From NCBI RefSeq assembly GCF_002814235.1, contig NZ_PHSU01000004.1:124001-188000 (forward strand): a DNA stretch of 64,000 nucleotides, read 5' to 3'. A program made the translations under genes and the position numbers. Shown here piece by piece: positions 18,354 to 27,550 of this stretch (within the stretch, counting starts at the first letter, position 1; every line of letters begins with the position of its first letter). Under the pieces are notes generated by a model that saw nothing but the letters and a program-made list of their open reading frames with translations, was not told the origin of the DNA and did no database searches. Source of the stretch: Pseudomonas sp. QS1027 (GTDB lineage: Bacteria; Pseudomonadota; Gammaproteobacteria; Pseudomonadales; Pseudomonadaceae).

Positions 18354-19937
18354 ATGGGACTGACTCGACGTGAAGCGCTTTCCAGCATCGCTGCCGTGGG
18401 GGGCGAGAAAGCGGTCAGGGATGCGCTCGCCGTATTGGGGTTGGGGCCGTCTTCGCACCGGCAGCCGCAACCCTTGAAACTGCAAAAGGATCTGGGGCAG
18501 GGCGCCCGTGTACTGGTGCTCGGCGCCGGGATTGCCGGGCTGGTGACCGCCCTGGAGCTGACCCGGGCCGGGTTCAAGGTGCAAGTGCTGGAAGCCCGTG
18601 ACCGTGTGGGTGGCCGTACCTGGACCCTGCGCAACGGTGATCGGGTCGACTACAAGGATGGACGCACGCAGACCGTGGCCTTTGACCCGGGCCTGTATTT
18701 CAACGCAGGTCCCGCGCGAATCCCCAGTCAACATCGGACCTTGCTCGATTACTGCAGTGAACTGGGCGTACCACTGGAGGTATTGGTCAACAGCAGCCAT
18801 GGTGCTCAGGTGCGCCCGGACCTGCAACAGCCGGCGTTCAGCGTCGGCCAGGCGGTCAACGATGCCCGTGGGCATCTGTCGGGGTTGTTGGCCACGGCGG
18901 TGCGCCGCGATGCCCTGGACGATGTGTTGAGCGCCGAGGAGCGTAGCCGCTTGCTGGCGTTCCTGCAGGTCTATGGCGATTTGTCACAGGAGCTGGCTTT
19001 CGAAGGCAGCATTCGCTCCGGTCACCTCGAATCGCCCCGGCATCCCGGGGCATTGCCCGCTCGCCCGACCCCGGTGGCCCTGGAGCGGCTGCTGCATCCG
19101 GAACTCTGGGGGGCGTTGCTGCACACCGAGTTTCCCGAGTTCTCGGCCACCATGTTCCAGCCGGTGGGCGGGATGGATCGCATTACCGATGCCTTCTACC
19201 AGCGCCTGAGCGAACAGGTGCAACTGGGTGCCCGGGTGCGCCGTATTCGTCAGCTTGCGGACGGTGTGGCGGTGACCTATCACGATCAGCACAGTGGCCG
19301 CGAACAGGTGGTGCGTGCCGACTATCTGGTCTCGACCTTGCCGCTGCCGCTGCTGGCCAGGCTGGACACCGACTTCAGCGATCCGGTGAAGGCTGCGCTG
19401 CTCAGCACCCGCAGCGACCAGGCGACCAAGGTGGCCTGGCAATCCCCGCGCTTCTGGGAAACCGATTACCGCACCTACGGCGGATTGTCCTGGATCGAAC
19501 ACCCGGCGCGCGTGCTGTGGTACCCCAGCAACGACCTGAACACCCGCGAGGGACTGTTGGTGGCCGGCTATGTCACTGGTCCTGGTGCCGATGCCTTCGG
19601 CAAGCAACCCTTCGATGTGCAGTACGCGACCTCCAGGGAGGCGGTTGAGCTGCTGCATCCGGGGTACTCCCGGCAACTGCGTCACCCGCTGGCGGTGTCC
19701 TGGGAGCAGATCCCCTACAGCGAAGGTCCTTGGCTGCAACGCGAACACTTTCCCGCCGAGGCCAGCGCCCTGCTGGAAGAACCCCATGGCCGGGTGTATT
19801 TCGCCGGCGACGGTCTGGTGCAAAGCGGTGTCGGCATCTGGCAGGAGTCGGCCGCCAATTCGGCGCGCCATGTGGTCGGGCAGTTGGCCGAGCGAATTAT
19901 CCAGCAGCGACAGACAGCGGCCCTGGCCGCGTCATAA
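18354..19937 (+). CDS. FAD-dependent amino acid/monoamine oxidase
   Basis: A 527-residue flavin amine oxidase. The Rossmann FAD motif is VLVLGAGIAGLVTALELTRAGFKVQVLEARDRVGGRTWT at about residues 50-90, and the C-terminal flavin segment is GRVYFAGDGLVQSGVGIWQESAANSARHVV. The substrate-binding region between them resembles L-amino acid oxidases and lysine/tryptophan 2-monooxygenases. No clear export signal is present at the N terminus, so it is probably cytosolic. Flanking genes (amino acid ABC importer upstream, RidA imine deaminase downstream) support oxidation of an imported amino acid or amine to an imine, ammonia and peroxide. The exact substrate is unknown. Confidence 0.88.
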   Translation: MGLTRREALSSIAAVGGEKAVRDALAVLGLGPSSHRQPQPLKLQKDLGQGARVLVLGAGIAGLVTALELTRAGFKVQVLEARDRVGGRTWTLRNGDRVDYKDGRTQTVAFDPGLYFNAGPARIPSQHRTLLDYCSELGVPLEVLVNSSHGAQVRPDLQQPAFSVGQAVNDARGHLSGLLATAVRRDALDDVLSAEERSRLLAFLQVYGDLSQELAFEGSIRSGHLESPRHPGALPARPTPVALERLLHPELWGALLHTEFPEFSATMFQPVGGMDRITDAFYQRLSEQVQLGARVRRIRQLADGVAVTYHDQHSGREQVVRADYLVSTLPLPLLARLDTDFSDPVKAALLSTRSDQATKVAWQSPRFWETDYRTYGGLSWIEHPARVLWYPSNDLNTREGLLVAGYVTGPGADAFGKQPFDVQYATSREAVELLHPGYSRQLRHPLAVSWEQIPYSEGPWLQREHFPAEASALLEEPHGRVYFAGDGLVQSGVGIWQESAANSARHVVGQLAERIIQQRQTAALAAS

Positions 19938-19960
19938 GCATTCATCGAAGGAGCAACAAG

Positions 19961-20395
19961 ATGAGCAACAACATTCAACGTACCAGCGTCGGCGATTTCC
20001 CCATCTCGCAAACCGTGACCGTGCCGGCCTCCGCCAGCCTGGTGTTCGTCAGTGGCACCTTGCCGGATCTCGCTGACCCGCAAGCCCCGGCGGGTACTCC
20101 GGCGGCCTATGGCAATACCGAAGTGCAGACCGTTTCCGTGTTCAACAAGCTGCGCAGGATCCTCCAGCAACAAGATCTGGACCTGGGGGATATCGTGCAG
20201 TTGCGGGTGTTCCTGGTAGGCGCCGAGGAGACGGGCGGCAAGCTCGACTTTACCGGGCTGCAGGCCGGGTATACGCAGTTTTTCGGTACGGCCGAGCAGC
20301 CCAACAAGCCGGCGCGTACGGCCTTGCAAGTGGTGGCCCTGCCATTGCCCGGCGCCCTGGTGGAAGTCGAGGCGATAGCAGCCAGGACGGCCTGA
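19961..20395 (+). CDS. RidA-family imine/enamine deaminase
   Basis: A 144-residue protein of the YjgF/YER057c/UK114 family. It shows FVSGTLPD near the N terminus, the GNTEVQTVSVFNKLRRIL helix, IVQLRVFLVG, and the C-terminal RTALQVVALPLPGALVEVEAIA with the conserved Arg. Classical members hydrolyse reactive imines left by amino acid deamination. Here it follows the amine oxidase by 23 bases behind a GAAGGAG ribosome binding site, which fits removal of the oxidase's imine product. Confidence 0.9.
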   Translation: MSNNIQRTSVGDFPISQTVTVPASASLVFVSGTLPDLADPQAPAGTPAAYGNTEVQTVSVFNKLRRILQQQDLDLGDIVQLRVFLVGAEETGGKLDFTGLQAGYTQFFGTAEQPNKPARTALQVVALPLPGALVEVEAIAARTA

Positions 20396-20422
20396 TCGCT
20401 CGTCCTGTCATCCGGTTGAAAG

Positions 20423-20448
20423 CGCTGATCACTGGAGCGTGATCAGCG
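20423..20448. terminator. Hairpin between convergent RidA and TonB receptor 2 genes
   Basis: Arms CGCTGATCA and TGATCAGCG with an eight-base loop, placed exactly between two convergent stops. No T tract follows, so this may terminate by another mechanism or simply stabilise 3' ends. Confidence 0.5.
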
Positions 20449-20449
20449 G

Positions 20450-22582
20450 TCAGAGATCGTAGCGCACCGACAGCAACACGGTTCGCGGATCGTTGATCGA
20501 GTAGTAGCGGGCGCCACTGGACGGCACATACCCGACCGATTGCGGATAGGCCCGGTCCAGCAGGTTCTTCACCGACAGCGTGGTGGTCCAGTGACCGTCG
20601 CCGGTGACGTAGCTGGTGTGGGCGTTCCAGAAGGTTTGGGTCGGGATTTCCTGGATGTCGTCGTTCAGCGCGTTGGCGTAGGACTTGGTCTGGAACTGCG
20701 CGTCGGTGCCGGCCTGCAAGGTGCCGGGCAGGCCGATCGGGATGGTGTAGTTGAGACCGACGCTGGCGTTCCAGCGTGGCGAATACACCAGTTGCTTGCC
20801 GTTGGCATCGACGCCGGCGCCGCCGGCATTTTCGAAGTCGTCGTACTTGCTTTGCAGGTAGCCGAGGTTGGCGGTCAGTTGCAGGTCGCTGCTCAGCGCG
20901 GTCAGGGTTTCCAGCTCGACGCCGTAGGTGTGGGCCCGACCGACGTTGGTCCGCAGGCTCACGCCCAGCGCCGGGTCGTAGGCGTTGGTCTGCAGGTCCT
21001 TGTAGTCGTTGTAGAACAGGGCGACGTTGGCCCGCAGGCGTTGGTCGAAGAAGTCGCCTTTGAAGCCGGTTTCCCAGGTGGTGACGTCCTCCGGTGAGAA
21101 GGCCTGTTCGGCGGCGGCCAGGGTTGGTGCGCGGTTGTCGTAGCCGCCGGCCTTGAAGCCTTTGGCGACGTAGGCGTACTGATTCAGATGCGCTGTCCAG
21201 GCGTATTCGAAGCCGAGTTTCGGGCTGGTGGATTGCCAGGACTGGCTCACATTGGCGGTGAAGTTGGTGCCGGTGATCTGCCGGTTGGTATTGATGGCGT
21301 AGTTGGTGTAGTCGAAGTTCTTGTGCTCATGGGTAGATCGCAGCCCGGCGATCAACGACAGTCGGGGCGTGATCTTGTAGCTGCCCTGGCCATACAAGGC
21401 GTAGCTTTCGGTGTCGGTTGTGCTGTATTGGCCCTGGCCGATCACCTGGTTGCGCGCAATCGAGTAGGTCAGGCTGTCGCGGTCGGCTTCGAACTTTTCA
21501 CGGTACAGGTACAGACCGGTGCTGAAGCTGAAATCGTCGTAGTCGCCGTTGAGCTGGAATTCCTGGGTGCCATAGTTCTGATTGTAGGTGATCAGGTTTT
21601 CCTGAATCAGCGCGGCCTGTCCCGAGTTGTCATAGTCCACGGGCTGGTTGAACGCGGAATAGGCGGTCACCGATTTGAAGTTCAAGTGGTCGTCGATCGT
21701 ATAGATGGCGCGCAGTACCGAACTGCCCTGATCGAGACGGTTCTTCGGGTCGAGGCTGCTGTAGCTGGTGAATTTGTCGAAGTGGCCGTTGGCATCAAAG
21801 GGGGTGTAGCTGGTGGTGTCGCCACGGTCGAAGGTACCGGCCAGGGTCAGTTGCACATCCCACGGCGAATCGATGGGATTGAAGCGCAGCTTGCCGCGGT
21901 AGGACTGGATATCGATGTCGTTCACGTCCTTGCCGCGGGTCGGGTCGGAGACGGTGCCGTCCCGGGTCAGGCGAATCGCCGAAAAACTCCCGAACAAGGC
22001 GTTGTCCACCAGCGGGCCGCTGATCAGCAGGCGTGCGTTCTGCGCGTCGTAGTTGCCGGCGCCGAGCTCGAAGAATCCCCGGGTTTCCTGGGTCGGATCG
22101 CGGGTGATCACGCGGATCGCCCCCGCGCTGCTGTTACGGCCATAGAGCGTGCCCTGGGGGCCGCGCAGCACTTCGACGCGCTCGACGTCGTTGAAGTCGA
22201 GCATCGAGGAAATCGCCCGCGGGATATACAGGTCATCGGCGTAGACCGCGACGGCGGACTCCTGGATCGGGTCGGTCTCGCCGATGCCGCGAATGCCGTA
22301 GGTCTGCGCACTGTAGGAGATCGACTGGCGGCTCAGGCTCAGGTTCGGCACTTGCCCGGAAAGGTCGCGGACACTTTTGATCTGCTTGTCTTCAAGGGCC
22401 TTTTCGTCGAACGCGGAGATCGCCAGCGGGGTCTTTTGCAAGTCCTCGGCGTGGTGTTCGGCCGTGACCGTGACAACGGGGAGGGCACCCTCCTTGGTGT
22501 CTTCGTCGGCATGGGCCGACAATCCGAACAGGGCCAAGGATACGGCCAGCGCCAGACGGTTTGAATTGAAGGTGTTGTGCAT
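20450..22582 (-). CDS. TonB-dependent outer-membrane receptor 2
   Basis: A 710-residue receptor. A signal peptide ends at SAHA (about residue 25) and the TonB box follows (ALPVVTVTAEHH). The plug carries VRDLSGQVPNLSLSRQS and VEVLRGPQGTLYGRNSSAGAIRVIT, and the barrel ends in RTVLLSVRYDL. It is of the FecA/CirA-like group that includes nutrient receptors as well as siderophore ones. The start at 22582 was chosen because the preceding 29 in-frame residues do not resemble a signal. An AT-rich motif shared with the sulfur operons lies upstream at 22826, so an organosulfur ligand is possible, but the ligand cannot be read from sequence. Confidence 0.92.
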   Translation of the reverse strand: MHNTFNSNRLALAVSLALFGLSAHADEDTKEGALPVVTVTAEHHAEDLQKTPLAISAFDEKALEDKQIKSVRDLSGQVPNLSLSRQSISYSAQTYGIRGIGETDPIQESAVAVYADDLYIPRAISSMLDFNDVERVEVLRGPQGTLYGRNSSAGAIRVITRDPTQETRGFFELGAGNYDAQNARLLISGPLVDNALFGSFSAIRLTRDGTVSDPTRGKDVNDIDIQSYRGKLRFNPIDSPWDVQLTLAGTFDRGDTTSYTPFDANGHFDKFTSYSSLDPKNRLDQGSSVLRAIYTIDDHLNFKSVTAYSAFNQPVDYDNSGQAALIQENLITYNQNYGTQEFQLNGDYDDFSFSTGLYLYREKFEADRDSLTYSIARNQVIGQGQYSTTDTESYALYGQGSYKITPRLSLIAGLRSTHEHKNFDYTNYAINTNRQITGTNFTANVSQSWQSTSPKLGFEYAWTAHLNQYAYVAKGFKAGGYDNRAPTLAAAEQAFSPEDVTTWETGFKGDFFDQRLRANVALFYNDYKDLQTNAYDPALGVSLRTNVGRAHTYGVELETLTALSSDLQLTANLGYLQSKYDDFENAGGAGVDANGKQLVYSPRWNASVGLNYTIPIGLPGTLQAGTDAQFQTKSYANALNDDIQEIPTQTFWNAHTSYVTGDGHWTTTLSVKNLLDRAYPQSVGYVPSSGARYYSINDPRTVLLSVRYDL

Positions 22583-22825
22583 GGTGAACCCCAGGTATGT
22601 AGAAAACAGTGTCGGTGTCGTTATGTTTTTTTGGGCAAAGCGTTGCCGGGGCCATGCTCCGAAAGCCATGGCGGCGGTGGTTCGAGTCGGTTTCAGGTTT
22701 GGCTGTGGCAGTTGACCGTGGAGTGGTGTCGGCCGGAAAAACGTGCAGTTCCGTGGGCCTCCACCTGGTCGGGGTCGGTGATGGTTGTAACAATATTTGT
22801 ATAAGTCGTGGCTGTAAAAGTCCGA

Positions 22826-22841
22826 TTAGCTATAAGTTAAT
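22826..22841 (+). promoter_or_regulatory. Recurrent AT-rich motif, copy 2
   Basis: Reads TTAGCTATAAGTTAAT, followed by TAT and then A-rich sequence. It is upstream of TonB receptor 2 and shares the 12-mer TAAGTTAATTAT with copy 5 at 34169-34180. Confidence 0.55.
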
Positions 22842-22913
22842 TATAAAAAATAAACATTAAATATTAATTTTTGATGCGTAATTTTGATGTTGTTTTGAGG
22901 GGAGAAAAACGTA

Positions 22914-22977
22914 ATCGCGGGCAAGCCGCGCTCCCACAAGTGCTCCTTGGCCTGTGGGAGGGTGGCTTGCCCGCGAT
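22914..22977. repeat. REP pair (REPIN-like) of Pseudomonas
   Basis: Inverted copies ATCGCGGGCAAGCCGCGCTC and GAGGGTGGCTTGCCCGCGAT, each carrying the GGCAAGC core, flank a short loop containing CCCACA and TGTGGG. This is the usual layout of a Pseudomonas REP doublet just downstream of a gene, here after the hydroxyacid dehydrogenase stop. Confidence 0.88.
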
Positions 22978-22996
22978 GGCAATCGATCGGTAGTCC

Positions 22997-23956
22997 CTAA
23001 TACCCGCGTTGTACGTTCGCCAGATTCTCCGGAGCCAAACCGTTGAGGAAACGTTCGAGATTGGCCAGGAAGCTGTCGGCAATTTCATGGCGACTGTTGC
23101 TGGAAATCGCCGAGGTATGGGGTGACAAACGAACCCGTGGATGGGAATAAAGCGGGTGCCCGTCCGGCAGCGGTTCGGGCTCGGTGACGTCCAGCGAGGC
23201 GAGGCCGATCGTTCCGCTCTCCAGGGCTTCAAGCAACGCCCCATGGTCGAGCAGGCCACCGCGGGCGATGTTGATCAGATGCAGGCCGGGCTTGGCGCCG
23301 GCGAGCACGGCACTATTGACGATATGCCGGGTTGCGCTGGTCAACGGGGCCGCCAGCACCAGGTGATCGGTGCGGGCAAACAGGTCATGGATATCCCGTG
23401 CGGCCTCGACGCCTGCAACCTCGAACGGCGTCTGGCTCTGACGCAACGCCAGCACATTGATGCCCAGGGCGTGGGCCTTGGCCGCCAGGCTGCGGCCGAT
23501 GGCACCAAAGCCGAGGATTCCCAGGGTGGTCCCTTTGAGCGGTGTCAGGGCCCTGAAATTCCATTGTGAGTCATGCACCCAGATGTCCGGCAAACGCTTG
23601 GCGGCGGCGAAGATCGCGGCCAGGGCGAACTCGGCGATATTCTCGGCGGCACTGCCCCGCGAAGTGCTCACCGGCGGACCGTTGAACAACCACTGGGGGT
23701 AGAAGTCGATACCGGAAGACACCACCTGAATCCATTTCAAGCCATAGGGCCAGCCCGGCGGCGGGATGTCCGGCGCCAGGTAGCCGCGCACATTGATCGG
23801 CCGCGCCAGCAGGATACTGACCTCAGGCGCCAGGTCGCTGGGCACTCCGGTGGGGACGCCGATGACGCGGGCCCCGGGGTGCGTTTGCGCAAGGCGCTGG
23901 CGGATCACCTCGTTGAAGTCTTCATCCAGTTGGCTGGCAATCACAAGCTGGCTCAT
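22997..23956 (-). CDS. D-2-hydroxyacid dehydrogenase family protein
   Basis: A 319-residue NAD(P)-dependent oxidoreductase. The nucleotide-binding motif is GTTLGILGFGAIGRSLAAKAHALG. The catalytic Arg is in NIARGGLLDH, the Glu in LDVTEPEPLP and the His in VRLSPHTSA, so all three residues of the catalytic set are present. The start at 23956 (MSQLVIAS) has AAAGGAGC upstream and overlaps the acyl-CoA dehydrogenase-like stop by four bases (ATGA). As the last gene of the operon headed by the thiol dioxygenase it may handle a hydroxy- or keto-acid left after sulfur removal. Confidence 0.88.
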   Translation of the reverse strand: MSQLVIASQLDEDFNEVIRQRLAQTHPGARVIGVPTGVPSDLAPEVSILLARPINVRGYLAPDIPPPGWPYGLKWIQVVSSGIDFYPQWLFNGPPVSTSRGSAAENIAEFALAAIFAAAKRLPDIWVHDSQWNFRALTPLKGTTLGILGFGAIGRSLAAKAHALGINVLALRQSQTPFEVAGVEAARDIHDLFARTDHLVLAAPLTSATRHIVNSAVLAGAKPGLHLINIARGGLLDHGALLEALESGTIGLASLDVTEPEPLPDGHPLYSHPRVRLSPHTSAISSNSRHEIADSFLANLERFLNGLAPENLANVQRGY

Positions 23957-25140
23957 GGGCGCTCCTTTTGCTGGCGCTGGGCGAAGACCGCTTTGCCGAC
24001 GCCTTGCAACACGGCGTCGTTCTGCGGTGTGTGAACGCGACTGCACAGCACATCGCGGTAATGCCGTTGCAAGGGGTTGTGGCGTGACAGGCCGGGATTG
24101 CCGGAGGCCTCGATGGCCAGTTCGACGGCGCGGATGGCATTGCCGGTGACCAGGAATTTCAGTTGCGCGGCGTTACTCACGGGCGTGTGTCCCTCCGCCG
24201 CGGCATCGAGCAGGCTGCGGTTGGCGAACAGCAAGGTGTCGATATGCCCGACGGTTTCCTGGAAGCGCGGCAGGGTTGAAAGTGCCGCGCCAAGGTTGGC
24301 GGGCTTGCGTTGTTCCAGCCAGTCCACCAGCCAGTCCCGAGCCGCTTGGGCAACGGCATCGTAGACCGACGAAAGCAAAACCGACATCCACAGGAAGCCG
24401 TCGCCATCCAGCTCGACTTGCGGTGCGCTCCACGGGCTGACGCTGACGGCGTGATCCAGCGGCACCAGGACATTGTCAAAGACCACCTCGTGGCTGCAGG
24501 TGGCGCGCATGCCCAGATGGTCCCAATCCTCGATGATGCTGATGCCGGGCGTGTCCTTGTGCACCAGCCAGGCACCGACCAGCGGGTCTTCATCGGTGCT
24601 GCGGGCCCAGACGCTGAACCAGGTCAGGCCATGACTGCCGGTGGAGTAGATCTTGCGCCCGCTGATCCGCCAGCCGGTGGAAGTGCGGCGCGCGATGGTC
24701 GCCGGCAGGCCGCCGCGGGCCGGTGTGCCGAGGTCGGGTTCGACACGCAAGGCGTTGATCAGGGCTCCGTGGTTCACCGCGTCCTCGGCCACTTGCACAC
24801 GCAAGGCCGGGGGCCAGGTTTTGCTGTCCTGCAAACGGGTGTGTTGCAGGTACTGCATCACCAGGATCAGGGCGGTGGAAGGTTCGCCCTTGGCGATGGC
24901 GCTGATGGCTTTGCGCGCCTGGGCCAGGTTGGCGCCGCCACCGCCCAGGGCCTTGGGCACGGTCAGGGCCACCAGGCCGTGCTCGTGCAGCAGTTTGAAA
25001 TTGTCGTGGGGGAAGGCGCCGCTTTCGTCGTAAAGATGCGCGGTGGCGGCCAGCTGGCTGCTGATGCGTTCCAGCAGCGCTTCGAAATTGGCCGTTGCCA
25101 CCGAGCGCAACAGCGCCGGTTGTTGAGAAGAAAGACTCAT
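23953..25140 (-). CDS. Acyl-CoA dehydrogenase-like flavoprotein (DszC/SfnB-type candidate)
   Basis: A 395-residue member of the acyl-CoA dehydrogenase fold. The middle domain contains STGWRISGRKIYSTGSHGLTWFSVWA and the C-terminal helical domain SVYDAVAQAARDWLVDWLEQRKP. Members in sulfur-scavenging operons are often FMNH2-dependent monooxygenases (DszC, SfnB, related proteins) rather than acyl-CoA enzymes. I see no clear catalytic Glu for acyl-CoA oxidation. It lies between a sulfonate-type binding protein gene (27 bases upstream) and the hydroxyacid dehydrogenase. The precise reaction is unknown. Confidence 0.8.
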   Translation of the reverse strand: MSLSSQQPALLRSVATANFEALLERISSQLAATAHLYDESGAFPHDNFKLLHEHGLVALTVPKALGGGGANLAQARKAISAIAKGEPSTALILVMQYLQHTRLQDSKTWPPALRVQVAEDAVNHGALINALRVEPDLGTPARGGLPATIARRTSTGWRISGRKIYSTGSHGLTWFSVWARSTDEDPLVGAWLVHKDTPGISIIEDWDHLGMRATCSHEVVFDNVLVPLDHAVSVSPWSAPQVELDGDGFLWMSVLLSSVYDAVAQAARDWLVDWLEQRKPANLGAALSTLPRFQETVGHIDTLLFANRSLLDAAAEGHTPVSNAAQLKFLVTGNAIRAVELAIEASGNPGLSRHNPLQRHYRDVLCSRVHTPQNDAVLQGVGKAVFAQRQQKERP

Positions 25141-25167
25141 GGTCGGTGCACTCGATCAAAATAGTGT

Positions 25168-26172
25168 TTATATCGGCAGCAACTTGAACTGCCGATCCCA
25201 CAGCGGGCTGACGTCCAACCGCTCACTCAAGACCCCGGCGTTGAAAAACAGATCAGCCACTTCCTGTTGCGAAGCGATGGCGGGTTCATTCACTTCGATC
25301 AGCTTGTAGGGCTGGCTGCGGCTGTTGTACATGTCGAGGAACACCGCTTTATCCACCCCCAGCAACTGCGCCGATTTTGCGGCCCAGGGCTCGGGGTTGT
25401 TGTTCATCCACTCCAGGGTGCGCGCCTCGCGCTGCAGGTAATCCTGGATCGCCTGTTTGCGCAGCGGGTCTTCCAGGGCGGCGGGGCGGGCAGCGATCAA
25501 GTAGTTGCCCGAGAGGTAGCCCAGGGCGGTTTTCAGCACCCGGGCGCCACTGCGAAATTTCGCCAATTGGATAAACACGCCGTAGATCACCCAGGCATCC
25601 AGCTGGCCACTCTGGAACGCGCTGAAACCATCTTGCGGGGTGAGCGCCACGGCGGTGATGTCGTTCAAGGTCAGCCCTTGTTCCTTCAGGGCCTTGATCA
25701 AAAAGTAGTGGGACGTGGTGGAGCGCACATAGCCGACCCGCTTGCCCTTCAGTTGCTCGACGGATTCCAGCTTCGAATCCTTGGGGATCAGGATCACCTG
25801 GTTGTTCACATCACCTTGAAGGACGGCGATCAGCTTGGGTTCGCGATGGCTCTGGATCGAGAAAATCGGCGGGATTTCACTCATGCCACCAATGTCCAGG
25901 CTGCCCGAGGCCAAGGCCTCGACGATCAGGTTGCCGCCGGCAAATTCGGAATAGTCGACTTTGTAGGGGGTATTGGCGGTGCCGGCATCGTCGGTGAAGT
26001 AGGAGTCCTGGCCACGGTAGGTGGCGACGGCGAGGGTCAGCTCCGAGAGTTTTGCCGTGGCCCCCAGCGCCCGTGGCACCAGGGTCGACAACCCCAGTGC
26101 GGCCAAGGCTACGGAGCTGGCGGTCAGGAAACCGCGACGATTGAGCTGTCCCTGGATGATCGTGTTCATCAT
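25168..26172 (-). CDS. Sulfonate/sulfate ester-type substrate-binding protein, Tat-exported
   Basis: A 334-residue SsuA/TauA-type binding protein with a twin-arginine signal (LNRRGFLTASSVALAALGL). The body has the NitT/TauT pattern: EFAGGNLIVEALASGSLDIGGMSEIPP, then LKGKRVGYVRSTTSHYFLIKALKEQGL and FQSGQLDAWVIYGVF. No permease or ATPase is next to it. It probably shares the SsuBC-type pair at 34429-36076. It sits two bases after the LLM monooxygenase gene. Confidence 0.88.
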   Translation of the reverse strand: MMNTIIQGQLNRRGFLTASSVALAALGLSTLVPRALGATAKLSELTLAVATYRGQDSYFTDDAGTANTPYKVDYSEFAGGNLIVEALASGSLDIGGMSEIPPIFSIQSHREPKLIAVLQGDVNNQVILIPKDSKLESVEQLKGKRVGYVRSTTSHYFLIKALKEQGLTLNDITAVALTPQDGFSAFQSGQLDAWVIYGVFIQLAKFRSGARVLKTALGYLSGNYLIAARPAALEDPLRKQAIQDYLQREARTLEWMNNNPEPWAAKSAQLLGVDKAVFLDMYNSRSQPYKLIEVNEPAIASQQEVADLFFNAGVLSERLDVSPLWDRQFKLLPI

Positions 26173-26174
26173 GG

Positions 26175-27521
26175 TCAGGCCAGTGCCTCCTGTTGCGCTT
26201 CGGATTCAAGGGCGAGGCTATGGCGATTGGCCGGAACATCCAGGCCGAGGTTGTCGCGCAGGGTGACGCCGCTGTATTCGCTGCGAAACAGACCACGTTG
26301 CTGCAACACGGGCACGACCTGTTCGGTGAAGGACTGCAAGCCATCCGGCAGTAGCGAGTTGATAATGAAACCGTCGGCCGCGCCCGCTTCGAACCAGGTC
26401 TGGATCGCGTCGGCGACCTGCTCCGGGGTGCCGACGAAATCACGTTTGGGGCGCGAAAAGCGCAGCGCCACTTCCCGCAAGGTCAGGCCTTCGTTCCGGG
26501 CCAGCTGTTTGATGCGGTCAGAGCCGCCTTTCTGGCTGTTGGAGCCCAGGTCGCCCAATTCGGGGAACGGCGCGTCCAGCGGATATTGGCTGAAATCATG
26601 GTCGTTGAAGGGGCGGCCCAGGGCGACGATGGCGTCCTCGACGGTCACCAGTTCCACGGCTTGTCGATAGCGGCTTTCCACTTCGGCTTCATCGCGCCCG
26701 ACAATCGGCCGGATGCCCGGCAGGATCGACAGCTGATCGGCATCGCGGCCAAAACCACGGGCGCGCTTTTTCAGGTCCTGGGCATAGACACGGGCTTCGT
26801 CGAGGCTCTCGGCGTGGACAAAAATAGCATCGGCATTCTCGGCGGCAAAGTTACGTCCGGCCTCGGAGGTGCCGGCCTGGAAAATCACCGGTTGGCCCTG
26901 GCGGGAACGGGCGATGTTCAGCGGGCCCTTGACCGAGAAAAACTCACCCTTGTGTTCCAGGGCATGCAGCTTGCCCGGGGTGAAGAATTCGCCGCTCTGC
27001 TTGTTATAGGCGAAGGCGTCGTCCTCCCAGGAGTCCCACAGGCCCTTGACCACTTCCACGTGCTCCTTGGCGATGCGATAGCGCACGGCATGGGGCGGGT
27101 GCTCGGCCTTGCCGAAGTTGTCGGCGGTGCCGCTGAGCCAGGAGGTCACTACGTTCCAGCCCGCGCGGCCGCCACTGATATGGTCCAGGGAGGCAAACTG
27201 GCGCGCCACCTGGAAGGGTTCGGTGTAGCTGACGGTCACGGTCGCCACCAGGCCGATGTGCGACGTCAGCGCCGCCAGGGCGGAAAGGATGGTCAGCGGT
27301 TCGAAGCGGTTGAGGTAATGGGGGCTGGATTTCTCATGGATATGCAGGCTGTCGGCGATGAACACGAAATCGAACTTCGCGCCTTCCGCGAGTTGTGTCT
27401 GCTGTTTGTAGAAACCGAAGTTGACGCTGGCGTTGGGTTGGGCCTGTGGATGGCGCCATTCGCCCCAGCCATGGCCGACGCCATGGACCATCGCACCGAG
27501 TTTCAGTTGGCGTTTGCTCAT
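26175..27521 (-). CDS. LLM-class FMNH2-dependent monooxygenase (NtaA/SnaA/DszA family)
   Basis: A 448-residue TIM-barrel flavin monooxygenase. It shows [15 protein letters not shown], the [27 protein letters not shown] pattern typical of the family (here with FEPL), [15 protein letters not shown] and [25 protein letters not shown]. Enzymes of this group cleave C-S or C-N bonds with FMNH2 from a separate reductase (for example DszA, NtaA, DmoA). It lies between two binding-protein genes in the operon. No flavin reductase gene is visible in the window. Confidence 0.9.
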   Translation of the reverse strand: MSKRQLKLGAMVHGVGHGWGEWRHPQAQPNASVNFGFYKQQTQLAEGAKFDFVFIADSLHIHEKSSPHYLNRFEPLTILSALAALTSHIGLVATVTVSYTEPFQVARQFASLDHISGGRAGWNVVTSWLSGTADNFGKAEHPPHAVRYRIAKEHVEVVKGLWDSWEDDAFAYNKQSGEFFTPGKLHALEHKGEFFSVKGPLNIARSRQGQPVIFQAGTSEAGRNFAAENADAIFVHAESLDEARVYAQDLKKRARGFGRDADQLSILPGIRPIVGRDEAEVESRYRQAVELVTVEDAIVALGRPFNDHDFSQYPLDAPFPELGDLGSNSQKGGSDRIKQLARNEGLTLREVALRFSRPKRDFVGTPEQVADAIQTWFEAGAADGFIINSLLPDGLQSFTEQVVPVLQQRGLFRSEYSGVTLRDNLGLDVPANRHSLALESEAQQEALA

Positions 27522-27550
27522 GTTCTCACTCCTTTTATCGGGACGGCTGT

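Larger units (their letters stand above)
22583..22996. other. Intergenic region with AT-rich promoter island and REP pair
   Basis: 414 bases without a gene. The stretch from about 22790 to 22900 is strongly AT-rich and holds motif copy 2. The part next to the hydroxyacid dehydrogenase stop holds a REP pair (22914-22977). Confidence 0.7.
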
